This document shows, in pieces, positions 36,050 to 47,900 of a DNA stretch of 64,000 nt. The DNA comes from Rhyacichthys aspro. Lineage: Eukaryota; Chordata; Actinopteri; Gobiiformes; Rhyacichthyidae. The stretch covers positions 9,493,330-9,557,329 of the forward strand of contig CM072154.1 of NCBI GenBank assembly GCA_036850595.1, given 5' to 3'. The notes beneath the pieces were generated by a model, which was not told the origin of the DNA, searched no databases, and saw only the letters and a program-made list of their open reading frames with translations. A program made the translations under genes and the position numbers. The first letter of the stretch is position 1; each line of letters opens with the position of its first letter.

Positions 36050-37799
36050 GTGGAGGAGTCTATTAATAGTTTACCTCTCAGCCAAAGCATTTCATCATTT
36101 TTGGTGTCTGTGGGCTTCCCGCTTCAAAAAAAGCCTCCGAAGTTATGCATCTCAATCTAGCCCTTCATATTTCATGCTGTTGAGGATTATAAATATAAGG
36201 ACAGACTTTGACCTGGGCTATTAGTTACCCAGAATCCTGTGGGTGGAGGGTGCTTTGTCTTCTGTCAGCTTGTGGTGTGTTTTTTCCCCTTTCAGAAAAG
36301 CAACAAGATCACAACAATCCCCGTCTTTGGGATACAAAATGAGATATGATCGGCCGCTGCCCACAAGTGAAAAGGAGGAAGAGCGAAACGACGAAAGGCT
36401 ACAAAACCAATCAGTCAAATTCAGCCAAAAGGGAACTTCAGAGTGAAACAAGGTAGGGGAATTTGACAGTAGGTCAAGCTATGGGGCGCTCGCAAGTACC
36501 ACTCCGGTGATTGCTGTTTTCCCCTCAGAGTGCTTGTGTTGTTTTGACCACACAACAGGCCCAAAGGAGACTCCTCTGACAGTGCGATGAGGAGAATGTA
36601 AGCTCTCCTCCTCGGTCCAACAGAGGGCCCTGCTAACGCGGAGGCAGCCTGTCAGCGGCGCTTGTTGTCGGACGGACCTTTGATCCCGAACAAATAGAAA
36701 GAAGAGTCTCGGAGCCGCTGCCTCGGGGCATAAGGAAATATGGGCATCACAGAGGGTCAAATTCTCGAGGAAGGCAGTAAAATTAAAACCTTTATTGCTC
36801 CCTTTATGGCTTCACTCCCTATGGCCATCACATTATCTATGGAAAATGACAGAGCTTTGTTCCCATTATCAGTGAAATCTGGAGTAGGGAGTGTCTGAGG
36901 AGATGAAAATGAACGCGATGTATGTCATTCAAAATTTATTACAGTGAATGTGGACTTATCGTACTGCATCAAGGTGGATACGGCGGGCACTTTATAATAA
37001 CTACACACCATTGAGCGCTCGTAAAATAATGCACGGTTTTACAAATTCTTGTTACCGTTTTTTTAATCACATTTGCAAATAAGCAAAAGTCATCAACTGC
37101 ACAAATACTTAAAGGCTGCAAAAACTTTGTCCCCTTCGAAGTGTTTCAATCAAATCTAGATTGACAAGGCTCACATGAAATTAATGATTTTATTTTTCTG
37201 TGACTGCTCAGTCGCTAACCACCCGAAACCTCACACATTGACTTTTCTCCACAGATTGCAACTCATCCATTTTTTAATTGTGTTCATTTTTACCTGGGTC
37301 CCACCGGACCTGCAGCGGTGGTGGTCGCTGTCATCCGTCTGCGCTGACAGGAAGAGAGGGAGAGACCCGAGCTGATGTGTCAGGCTTATCACACAGCCGA
37401 GCGATCCTGAGGTGACATCCTCCACTGAATCAGTGACATTTCACGGACGGTGCAAATCTATCCATCTTTGTCAAGCATCCGCCTCGATTTTAGCATTCCC
37501 CGAGTTAGCATATTGATCACTAAGAAACGCATGAGTGAGGACTTCTTGTTTTCTGCTTCTTAAAACAGGCTTTGTGAGTCCACTGGACTCCTCTGTCAAA
37601 GTCGAATGCTTTGGGCCTTAATCTGCCCTCCTCAAAGTCGCATAACATTTAGAGTTCTTTGTCATTCACAACAACTCACCAAAGAATTTACTTTGGCTTG
37701 AACAAGTCCTCTAAAGTGAAGTCTCTTTTTTTGTTTTTAGCAGTCATAGCAAGTCAGATCATTTTCTAATACACTAATGTCTTATGTTAAACTTTAAAG

Positions 37800-37969
37800 T
37801 TGTTTTTTTCTTTTTTACTTTTGACTTTCTTAGATAGATACAGTGTAGACAGACAGGAAACAGGGTGAGAGATGGGAATGACATTGAGAATAGGACCCGA
37901 GTCGGAATGAAACCTGGGTTGCTTGTGTGTTTCATGCACTCTAACAGGTGACCGACTGGGCACCCCTAA
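37800..37969 (-). mobile_element. tRNA-derived SINE, reverse orientation
   Basis: The reverse complement reads GGGGTGCCCAGTCGGTCACC then TGTTAGAGTGC, a worn tRNA A-box region. A B-box-like GGTTTCATTCC follows (37904-37914 on plus), then a body and an A-rich tail at 37801-37820. I recognise it as a diverged copy of a SINE-like repeat common in teleosts, whose head reads like GTAGCTCACCTGGTAGAGC. The family name is not asserted. Confidence 0.6.
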
Positions 37970-38381
37970 CCTTTTTTAATTAAACATTTGTACTACACAA
38001 ACACATATAAGGTTATATATAACCTTGTAACAAATTGTAATATGATCTATAAAAACAAGATCTCGTCTGGGCTAACATCAGAGATTTTAACAGATGAGAA
38101 TGTTCAGCCCGTGAAGAAGAGCTTTGGCCAATCACACTGTCACATACATGGGAGATTGTATTGGAATAAGGGACAGTCCCATTGGCTGGTTCGTTTATTG
38201 TCAACATTGAATCAATGACAGAAAATCCTTCTGGAAAAGTGTCTATTCCTGCGCCGGCTTTGTCTAAGTACACAGCCAATAGTGAAAAGAAAGTGAAACA
38301 TAATGCACATAAATACTGGCAGTGCATTCACATGATGGAGATAACTGCAGGAACAGATCGGTCTGACACTGAACTGACTTT

Positions 38382-38398
38382 AAAAAAAAAAAAAAAAA
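38382..38398. repeat. A17 homopolymer
   Basis: Uninterrupted A run. Confidence 0.9.
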
Positions 38399-39664
38399 GA
38401 GCATTCACATTACTATGTTGTTTAATACGCACTCATCTCTCTAGAAAATGTATGTAGAAATGCAAAAACATGGCTTCTCATGAGAGAGAAACAAACCATT
38501 ATTAATATTTATCCTCTTTAATCTTTCCTAAAGTGAGCTCAACACTGTTGCTGCTGTAATGGAGTAGAAACAAGGAACAGAGGCTTTGAGCGGAATCATT
38601 TTTACAGTCTACAAAGGTCCTACACTAATATAATTTTGCTCCAACAATAGATCTTTCTTTGAGTGTTATTTCTAATCTGGCTTGCTGTTTATGATTTATT
38701 TTTTTGCTTTATAAATACTTAAGATATTAAACACACGTGTGTCCCATAAACAAAGAGCCATGAGTTCTTGAGCTGCTTTACTTAGCAACAATGAGGCTTC
38801 GTTGGCATCAGTTCAATCGGTGTGACGCATTAGGAAGAGAGAAAGCTGTTCCTGATAGAGAACCACCTGGGTCCAGCAGAGTGTAAACTACCGTCGCTCC
38901 TGTTATTTGTGTAAAGGCGTCGCTGTAATAATTGATTAATAATGCAAAGCTTTAGGGGAAACTATAACCCCTAAAATGAGGGCGATGATTGTGGCTGCGG
39001 CGAAGCAAATCAACAGCGACAGAACAGCACCGGGGATTACAACATCTGCAGCGCGCGGTGTCGAGGTTAACTTGTCCTGTGATTACAAAACGCATTTCCC
39101 GGGAGCAGGTGTTGCATTGACACCGTTGTGATCATGTATGTGCAAATGCCAGCCGCCCGTACACACACAACAAACACACACAAGCCAATCCCACGGTCGC
39201 ACAAAGAGGATGAGAGAGCTGGAAAAAGGAAAAGGGGACGGCTGCTTTCTCAACCATATGCTTTTGGCCTCTATGCCTGCGAGAGCCGTGTGAAAACATG
39301 AATGAGCAGCCTGCAAATCGATAGGGACAAGAGATCTAGTGTCGAGCAAATCCAGTGCAGACTGACATGTTCTCCATGTAATCTCCTGCATTGTGCTGCG
39401 AGGGGAAAGATTATCCCGCTCTGACTGGCTGGTAAAAGGTTGCCTCGCTGTAGTTTATGTCTGCGTAAAAGAGAGGAGGGGGGCATATTCCTCTGTGTAA
39501 ACGACGCAGGCTAGCCCCCCACCCTCGCCTTCCTCCTCTGTCACAGGCTGGATTATGTCCAACGTTATCCGCCCCCCCTGCTCAAATAGACACCACCAAT
39601 AAAAGGCCTTCCTCCCTCTTTTCCTGCTTTTCAAAAATCGTCGGATTTATGACAGTGGATTTAC

Positions 39665-39687
39665 AAAAAAAAAAAAAAAAAAAAAAA
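39665..39687. repeat. A23 homopolymer
   Basis: Uninterrupted A run. Its length in any assembly is unreliable. Confidence 0.9.
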
Positions 39688-42600
39688 GAAAGTTGTGCGC
39701 CAATTCCGATTCCCTGCTAAGTACTCTGGCAGGATTAGGAGAGGCCTCTTGATGTGTGCACTCCAGTGTGTTAAGCAGTGCATTGTGGTCAGGGTTATCA
39801 AGTGCGGAATAAAAGGCAGTGCATAATGATAAGGCTCGTTATACACATCAGGCGGCGAAAGCAGAGAGTGAGAAGGAGCATGTGTGTTTGTTTAGAATCA
39901 ATAGACAACACTATCAGCTTTAATTTGTCTAGTGCCGCCTCTTCATAAACAGAGTGCTATAGGAGGCGGCTAGCTCCACTGTAGCGGCACCATTATGGCG
40001 CACGGACGCAGCGGAGGTGCCGTCTTGGATTGCTCGATCGTAATGGCCGCTTACATTGACAGTAAATTGAAACTTAACACTGCGGCACAATTTACAAAGG
40101 GATAATAAAAGGCAGCGACTAGCTCAGGATGGACTTGTAAAAAAAAAGGCAATATACATGTTGTAAAGTCTAATGAAATGCAGCAATGACTTTGTGCTGA
40201 ACTAGAAATAAACAGGGGGAAAAGTTGGGACATATCTGACGGAGGATTTATCGTAGCACGCTTGTATCCTTCTGTATGTGCGTGTGTGTGTTCCTTAAGT
40301 CTAGACACCCAAGGCAGACAGTCACCTTCACAGCCCGCTATCCCGCCACAGAGTCCACCTGTGTTTGAAGCCTGGACGTGCAGCTGTAAATTCGGAACGG
40401 CTGACTGGGCCCAGCGTCTGACAGTCGGAGCAGCTCTGGGCAGGTGCAAGTCCACCAAGAGACGGGTTAGACTCAGTTAATAAAGCCTCAAACCAGTTCC
40501 TCGCTCTGCCCTTGGAGATCGCTTACATCAAAGCACCAATCAAAAACTGGTGCAGATATAATTTGTCATCAGGGATTTCCTGCTGGAGAATTATAGAGAA
40601 GATACAGGCCGATCAATACTATGGATTTTCACTGCAGTGGCTGATTGTCCAATTGCCGTGAAACATGTACCGAGATAAAAGGGCACGCCTGCCATTTTGT
40701 AACAGACTGCCGAGTCAGCATAGAGCTTGTCAGATACTTATAGGCTGCTGTGATAGAAAATTATCATGCTGCAGTGTCCAAGTACTATTTAACACATTCT
40801 CCCTCCATGGGACGTGATTCATCACAGAGGCCTCACTCGGGCTGCTTTTGAGGGGGGCATCACTCTGCGTCATTGTCAACCCAGGCTCCGGCCACACATG
40901 GGTGCTGTTTAAACGCAGCGGACACACACGGGCGCCAGCTCAGTGCAAGCTCTCGGCTAGAAAATGTCGACAAAATTAGGGAAAGACTGGCAGATTCTGT
41001 GAAATCCCCCAAATGTTACCCAAAGTCGTGACCCAACTTGCGGCATCAAATAATCCACTCAATTTAGATGAGCTTTCCAGACTTTAACTGTGCTGTGTTG
41101 TATATAAAATTCACTTTGAGGACCTGTTGCTTTTCTTTTTTCTTACACTATCAACGCTTAAGGGATTATGGACATTTTAAGGAGGCCTTGCAGACATTAC
41201 AAAACATAATTAGAACACCATTAATGATATAATTAACAGTATACTACAAGAAGTTGATGATCCTAGTTAATTAGTTTGGCATTTTCTCACCCCTCTCCTC
41301 CAAGAATCTAGAATCTATCCGAATGTTTCTATACGTTTCTGTTTTCTGTTTGAATTGTATTTTTGTGCATTTGGACCACACTGCTTAGGAAACATAATAC
41401 TCAAAGTTCCTATGTGTAAAACCTTTTAGTGTAGTACACATCAGTCAAAACTGTCTTTTCAGTGATGTAGAATCACCTCAAAAAACAGTCTTCGCATCTG
41501 TATATCTTGGAAAATAAAGACATTTTAAAGCTCCATTTAATGGGAAAAGTTTTATTCCTATTTCTACAGCTGCTGAAGCCGACAAACTGAACACTGCACA
41601 AATAGAAGCACATTGGTGTTTCTTTTTGAGCACACATTTTTACAAGAAGTTTCAAGATATTGGGGCGGGCTTTATACAATGCTTTGTTTTTCCGATTGGT
41701 TTTATCTTTCGTTCCAGAGACAGTTTATTCTGCGTGTGTTTGTTCTGCCCCCTTAATTCTAATCTAGCTACTCGCTGTCATTTAATCTGCCTCCATTTGC
41801 TCCGCCCCTGGAAATCACATTCAAATCAAGAGCACCCAGACTAATTATTTGGAAAGGCTCGAACTAAACTTAATTTGTTTGTTAATTTATGAGATGCACA
41901 ACATTAGACCTGCTTTCACTGGATTTGTTCATGTGTACAAACTTGTCCCTGCAGGGTAGCATAGCTGTTCACATGCTCTAAGAAGTAGAATGAGGTGTAA
42001 TCCATCTCTAATGTATTGTCAAACGTGTTTATAATGGAATAAGTTGGACAAATAAGACAAAGGCAGAGCCCGTGTCTGTGTAAGGTGATAAATTTCGATG
42101 GCCTCTGTCACTTTTTAAGGGCTTGTAAATCTCTTTAAAATGTGTTTTTTTTTTCTCTTTTAAATGAGGTGGATATTGTAAAACATGCAATGGCTCCCTT
42201 TTTCATCCAGAGTCCAGCACGTTGGATCACAGCAGCTTTTAGTTAATTTGCCTCAGTTTGCATTAATGCTGTTAAGGTTATCCATCACACTTATAAAAAT
42301 GACACAGTAGATCACCGTTGGCTCCGGAACGGCTTCAGCAGATGAAAGTGTAAACAGGCCAGCAGCTCACACATAATTCTTAGTGAAACTCAGAGATTAC
42401 AGCGAAGGAACATAAAAACAGTATAGGGGACTTTAAAGCTTTGTATTGCTGCTAATCAAGCTCTGCCGGGGAGCTCTATCTCTGTTCTTTATCCACTTTG
42501 ACACTGATCATAAAAACTGATGGCCCAGAACCACAAAGGCATCCTTTAGTCGGTGTAGCCAGTGGTACTTTTACTAACACTGGAGGCTCAATGTAGAACA

Positions 42601-42838
42601 TATTCATCAGGGTCAACAGAGGGTCACCTTTCTTTATTTGCCATCTTTGGATATTTGCAACACAGAGCTCTTTAAGTTTTGACATTTAAGTGGGAGCCCC
42701 AAGTTTGTGTCCCAAAACAAAGAGACCAATGGTTAAAGGGACATGTACACTATATACATAAAGACCACCCTGGACATAACCAAAGCAGGTTTTTTTTCTT
42801 CTTACTACTTAATTTATTGATCCATGATGATTTTTCAC

Positions 42839-43537
42839 TAGAGGTGGTAAAATTAGCGTGTTAACTTTTTGCGTTATTTTTTTCGGTTCAGTGCGTAAAA
42901 AAAATAAAAATAAAATAACGCAATTGTTAATTTGACCTAACGCTCCTCCACAACGCAGCCCCTCATTTCCATTTCCTGTGGCTAAAGCGGCTGCACACTC
43001 GAGCTAGCGATGGAAAAACAAAAAAGACACGCTGCTAAATGTAGAATTCTACTTTAAGAGGTTACAGGATGGTTCCCTGGATAAGAGTAAAGTATTATGT
43101 GTGGTTTGCAAACAGATTTAAAAATCTGTAAGGTCCTAATTTACAGAAGTTCACACAAATTGATACTTCAAATACTCAAAGTTCTGAACCACAAAGTAAA
43201 TGTATTGGTAATGCACTTGGGTTAATAAAAGGTTTTTCATTTAAGGTATTTTTAAGTCATTTGTCAAATCGTTTTTGCATTCATAGACTGGGCTGTCATT
43301 GTGACTCAGTTTTGAAGTCTAAACAATCCAAAATTTATACTTTTCTATGTAAAACTTATGACAGTTTACATGCTATACAAAAGTTAAAGTATGGCAAAGT
43401 TAAATGATTCAAAATAAAGTTAATTACCTTCTGTTAAATTGAAGTTTCAGTGTGTTTATTAAAAGTTGACAAGTTGTGCGAATAAATTGGCAATTCATTA
43501 GTTAATCAGTAGTTTTTGTAAATGATTTGCATCCCTA
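42839..43537 (+). mobile_element. Deleted hAT-type DNA transposon with BED-finger remnant
   Basis: The ends are TAGAGGTGGTAAAATTA and, reverse-complemented, TAGGGATGCAAATCATT, a hAT-like terminal inverted repeat with T-rich flanks that may be a worn 8-bp duplication. Inside, 43053-43118 translates as FKRLQDGSLDKSKVLCVVCK, which matches the BED zinc-finger start (aromatic residue, D-K-S-K, CxxC at 43098-43109) of hAT/ZBED transposases. An upstream ATG (43010) is in another frame, and TAA follows at 43119. At about 0.7 kb the element is far shorter than an autonomous one. Confidence 0.6.
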
Positions 43538-44676
43538 TTTTTTTACACATAAACTGCTCAAAATTCCCCTTTTTTATTTCACTTCTGGAAATGTGAGATC
43601 TATACATTATATTTACGAAATCAAATCATTCTTGGTCTAAGTGTCATACTATGGTCAGTGGTCCCGGAACTTTTCATCACTATAAATAGTCTCATGCACG
43701 TCATCAAAACCGAAATTTGTGAGTGGGTGGTCCTTGTCTGCGGGACACTAAATTGAGCCCTAACATGTGTGTCTTTGTTGTGTTTGCCAAGCCCTTTTCC
43801 AGACTGACGGTAGTGACTTAAAGGGCCGGATGCCAGGCAGAGAAAATGAGAGGCTGCAGCTCAGTGACAGAAGCAATGACCCTCAGCTTCACCATCTTTT
43901 ACTGTTTACCGTCGACTGTTGCTTCGAATCGTCCGTTTGTGAGTGGGCTGCCGTTTCACAACTTTATATTTTCCTGCATCATTAAGAGAGCGAGGCCTGC
44001 AAGGATCACCAAAAGGTTAAGGCAACAACAGTTTATACAAGTAAACTCAGCTATTTATTAAGAGGCCTTATATGAATGTTTGAAGTATACATACAGTTTA
44101 GGAGTGGAAATGAGCTGATCTTATTCACATGGCATATTCATCTTTGCTGTTGATAGTGTTTGTTGGTAAAAACTTACTTTGAATAAATAATTTGCTTATA
44201 GCTCCTACCCAAAGGTGATGGTGGCTGAAATATATACAAAGCGTAACATAATGGACTCAAGGGTCAACAGATTTGACTCAAAATGACCTGTTAAACATAT
44301 GACATCTTGACCTTTGTAAAAAAAACTTTTAGCAAAGACTAGGGAATACTCAACATGTGCTTTCATCCATTTTCTAACAGAAAAAATGAAAGCAAAACTA
44401 GTTAAGATTTGGAAATTGCATCAAAAGCAAAGTGTCAAAAATTGTTTCATGCTTATACATGTCGTAGTAGATTACATTATTGCTTTGAAAACGTCAATGT
44501 CAGTATAATTGATTTATTGGAGGACCACCACATGGCATTAAATGGATACCATAGCCTAATGTGTATAGAAAGCCCAAAGACTTTCTCTGCAGTGATTCAA
44601 GGATGGACTCAGACAGCTACACCAAAGTTTCCTTTAACTTTCCTCTCTCTCTTGTCCTACCTGCTGCTTGTCTTAG

Positions 44677-44734
44677 ATGAGTGGCGTGGAGATGAGTGTT
44701 TTGGGAAATATGCATAGCAAAATGAATTCATACT
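44677..44734 (+). pseudogene. Candidate penultimate exon, 58 nt
   Basis: It has an outstanding acceptor (cctctctctcttgtcctacctgctgcttgtcttag) and a donor ACT|GTAAGG. The phase-0 frame (MSGVEMSVLGNMHSKMNSY) ends in phase 1, matching the following segment. Other frames contain stops. It may be the 3' part of the decayed gene or part of a different transcript. Confidence 0.35.
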
Positions 44735-44858
44735 GTAAGGTAATGAGGACTTGCATGAGCTGTAATTGTTATTATTGCCAGACACAAATTGAAAAGCATA
44801 ACCTGTCTGACACCAGCTATCAGTTGTCATTATGTGGAAAAACATGCCCTCATTGCAG

Positions 44859-44968
44859 ATAGCTGTCTGTTGACACCCAAAGTAATTGAGGAGGTAGTCG
44901 AGCTGTTGAAGGCTCTCAAAGGGGAGGACGAACACTTGATCAGAGCATTTTTATGTCTTCCGAGATGA
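44859..44968 (+). pseudogene. Candidate terminal exon with stop
   Basis: The acceptor is catgccctcattgcag. After the split codon the frame reads SCLLTPKVIEEVVELLKALK and on to TGA at 44966-44968, with coding-like codon use. Both in-frame junctions with the 58-nt exon are intact, so this pair could be the end of a functional reading frame. No AATAAA is obvious in the next few hundred bases. Confidence 0.38.
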
Positions 44969-47900
44969 TTTGATTTCACATAATGTCTATTTTACAGCCA
45001 GATATGCCATTAATTTGCATGATAGCGAGCCAAAATGTGACATTTTTATTTAGACGTCCCCACAATGTTTGGAGAACAATTGGGTGGTGTTTTTTCTTCT
45101 GTCAGTCTTTCCCAGTGCTGGCGTCTCATTATATCATATCTAACAGAGCAGTGAATAGCTGCCTCTCTCCTCACATTGCTGTGTCAGGTCAATGTGCCAT
45201 TTTTTAAGTGGTGACGGGAGGAGGGGGCGGGGGCTTATTGTTGACAGCAAGATGATGATTTCGCATTTAACTCTTTGTTGTTGTTTATCGACAGCACAAA
45301 CAAATACAAAAAAAAAAGAATTTGTTTTTGCCGTCACTTTATGCTACTATTACTGACCAAAGCATAAGTGTGTTCCAGTGCTGTAATGTGATTGAGGAGG
45401 TAGAAATAGTAGATTATGGGATCAGTTGCTGGAAAGAAAGGTTGTGTGGAGGTGAGGGTCTGCTCCAAGAAGCATGGGCCCCGTTTAGTCCCAGTTAGGG
45501 TCATATGTAGTGCTGATTGGTAGTGCGATCAAAACAATTTCACACGAATATGCACGTCAGAACACTGTAGTATGCCTGCCAGGCCTGAAGGGGTGCTGTG
45601 AACATCGTCACTGCTAATGCTAGTCATGGGAGAGGATTACTCCATCAGAAAACCTTTAAAAACCGCTCTCTGAAGCCTTGGTGTGCATATATAGATAATG
45701 TAATAAGAAAATATTATCAGAAGCACAAAAACACACCACTTTGCCACTGTTGTTGGACTCGCTGTGTGTAGCCAGAACCTGCTGTAAACACAATTTTGAA
45801 ATTTATGGCAAAGCACACCATAGTAAACACCCTCCTAGTTTTTTGTAATCTCAGTGTGATTTTGAATATTATTTCACTTTTATTGAAGTCTGCAAGTAGA
45901 CTTTTGCTTTTAAAAAAAAATTCAGGTATGTACAATATACCAACAGTCAGAATATTTGAAAAGGTATGACTTTCTGACATACTGCTAGCTACCAAGAATG
46001 ATCATACTGAAAATGTATAACTGTACATTAACTTCTACCATCTACAAAGCATCCAGTGGACTGACCATTAGCATCACTAGCTACATAGCCTTTTACTGGC
46101 GCGAACTTTGTGACAACATTGGATTGTTCCTGTGATGTTGTAGCTATACAAGCTGCCAACCTTTGAGGTTCATTGTTAGTTTGGCAGCCTTCACTTGTGT
46201 CTCTAATAGATTTGGACCCCGTGTGAAGCCATCCTATAAAGAGCAGCCATACAGCCTTACAGCCATACATCCACAGCACAGACCTAAGCTCTCCTGTCCT
46301 GTTAGCTCGGCCTGGCAAACCGGGCAAGTCTGTGCTTGGTGCCTGAAGCGCTGAAGCGAGAACAAGAGGGTTCTTTCCCATGAACTGAAGCCAAGTGCCA
46401 GCACTTAAGGTGAAGGGCCGAGGCGCTGGAGAAGTAATTTAATCGGAGCCTCTGCCCAATTCCCTGGGCGGCCGAGTTTAAGAAAGGTCACATAGAGAAA
46501 CAGGCAGTGGTGACCCCTTCCCAATTACGGGCGCTACAGCAGAACATATCACAGCACCGTCCAAAGTGACAGTCATTTAGCAGCAACTCATCTGAGGGGA
46601 GGAAGTGGGAGATGGATGATAAGGAAATAAAAAATGATTTGCCAGGACCTGTTAGGCACTTCTCTACACAGGCCCGCTGCTCCTCCCCGTCTTCCTCTCA
46701 CACACCCACCCCCTGCCACCCCTGCTGCCCATCTCCCTCCTGCTCCACAGACACGTGACGACTCCGCATGATTATTGGCGCAATCACTCATGTAACAGCC
46801 TGCCCAGCTTTCCGTGGGGGCTCCAGTATTTGTCACTGTCACTTCCCCAAGTGCTCCGCCATTGTCTTGGAAATTGTATGTGTAAGGCAAGAGATGCCTG
46901 TGACCCACTTCGACAAGGGAGCCAGCGATGTGAGGGCGCTCATCACACAAAAAAACAGCAGTTTGATGTGTCCTATTATGTGTCCCAGCAAGAGCCATAA
47001 ATAATTGTGACAAGTTTTTTGTTGCGCGTGAAAGTCCTTGACTCTGCCTCCTGTTCCTGCACCTCCTCTCTCGTATGGAGACGCTGCCAAGCACCCCCGA
47101 TGATAGATGGCACGGTGCAGCAAATGACAACGGGATAGATTTTTAGTTTGTGCTTTGGAAGGGATCAGTAATGGTGCTTTGCTGTACAAAGCAATAAAAG
47201 AGAAGGACAAGAGACAGAGGGGGGAGAACGAAGGGAAAAAACAAAACAAAAAAGGCCCATCGATGTTAGAGAGGGGAGAATGATGGTTGGTGACGCATGA
47301 ATTTTAGACATTTGCGCACTTAGGTATATGAAATAATGGTTTGTCAAAAATGGCATTGTGGTGTTTGGCAACCAACTGCAAAATTACTGTGAAAAAAGAC
47401 AGAAATATGCTCTGAGGTATTATATAGTCCACTAGCAGGGTAAAGAAATAGTCTGTCCCAGTCAGAATAAAGGCACAAATTGATATGCCCCTGTGTAACT
47501 GTATTGTTTAGCTGTTTGTCTTCACCCTGAACAAACCCGAGCCGTATGCAGTTGTTCAACTCATTCATTCGAGTACATTGCTTGAGCTCTTTGTTCCTTG
47601 CCAAGCTGTGATTTCGGACTGCTTAGCTGAGAAAATGTTCAGTGAAAAATCGACGCGGACGTGAGATAAAGTACCACCTGCAGGTCCTGGGTGCCAGGCG
47701 GGCAGGATACTGGTAGACAGTATGATCAGTCATGGTAATGAGCACCAGGCTGACATGCATGATTTGAATTATATGACTTTGAGGCCTAGGCACCCTCTGA
47801 ATGCAGGCCCGAGCTATTAGTTCAACTGCTCTCTGCTTATCTCTGAGTCAAGCTGTGAAGTTTTAACAGCGCCATCATTCCCCTTTTCCCTTCTCTAAAT

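Larger units (their letters stand above)
37970..42838. other. Non-coding, with a small CpG-rich block
   Basis: 39955-40055 carries about nine CpGs in 80 bp and YY1-like CCATTATGGCG, in an otherwise CpG-poor neighbourhood. It could be an orphan promoter or enhancer. No supported gene was seen. A segment at 40330-40442 has splice-like borders and an open frame, but no context. Confidence 0.4.
21237..44968 (+). pseudogene. Decayed multi-exon protein-coding gene (inferred overall extent)
   Basis: The span covers a series of short plus-strand segments with polypyrimidine-AG acceptors, GT donors and protein-like frames, listed separately below. They are leucine/alanine-rich and look helical, in the manner of ARM or HEAT repeat proteins. 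The family is not recognised. Segments from 22400 to 29080 join with compatible phases over six junctions, yet contain in-frame stops at 22422, 22725 and 23174 and a one-base shift at 24055-24059. Candidate exons between 29.1 and 44.6 kb are weak. The two-exon tail at 44677-44968 may belong to the same gene or to another. Alternatives are a live gene with assembly errors, or chance open frames. The orientation is head-to-head with zfp64, with about 850 bp between the first open segment and the zfp64 ATG. Confidence 0.4.

Noticed and set aside
36289..36452. Segment with strong acceptor ttttttcccctttcag and donor AAG|GTAGGG
   Set aside because: The phase-compatible frame is charged and low in information and contains a TGA. 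It is not distinguishable from chance.
43803..44015. Strong acceptor followed by two long open frames
   Set aside because: Both frames are plausible, the donor is poor and no homology is recognised. Left out of the exon list.
46588..47130. 180-codon minus-strand open frame
   Set aside because: It is Gly/Arg-rich and low complexity in part. Long frames are open on both strands in the same place, and there is no domain, Kozak or splice support.
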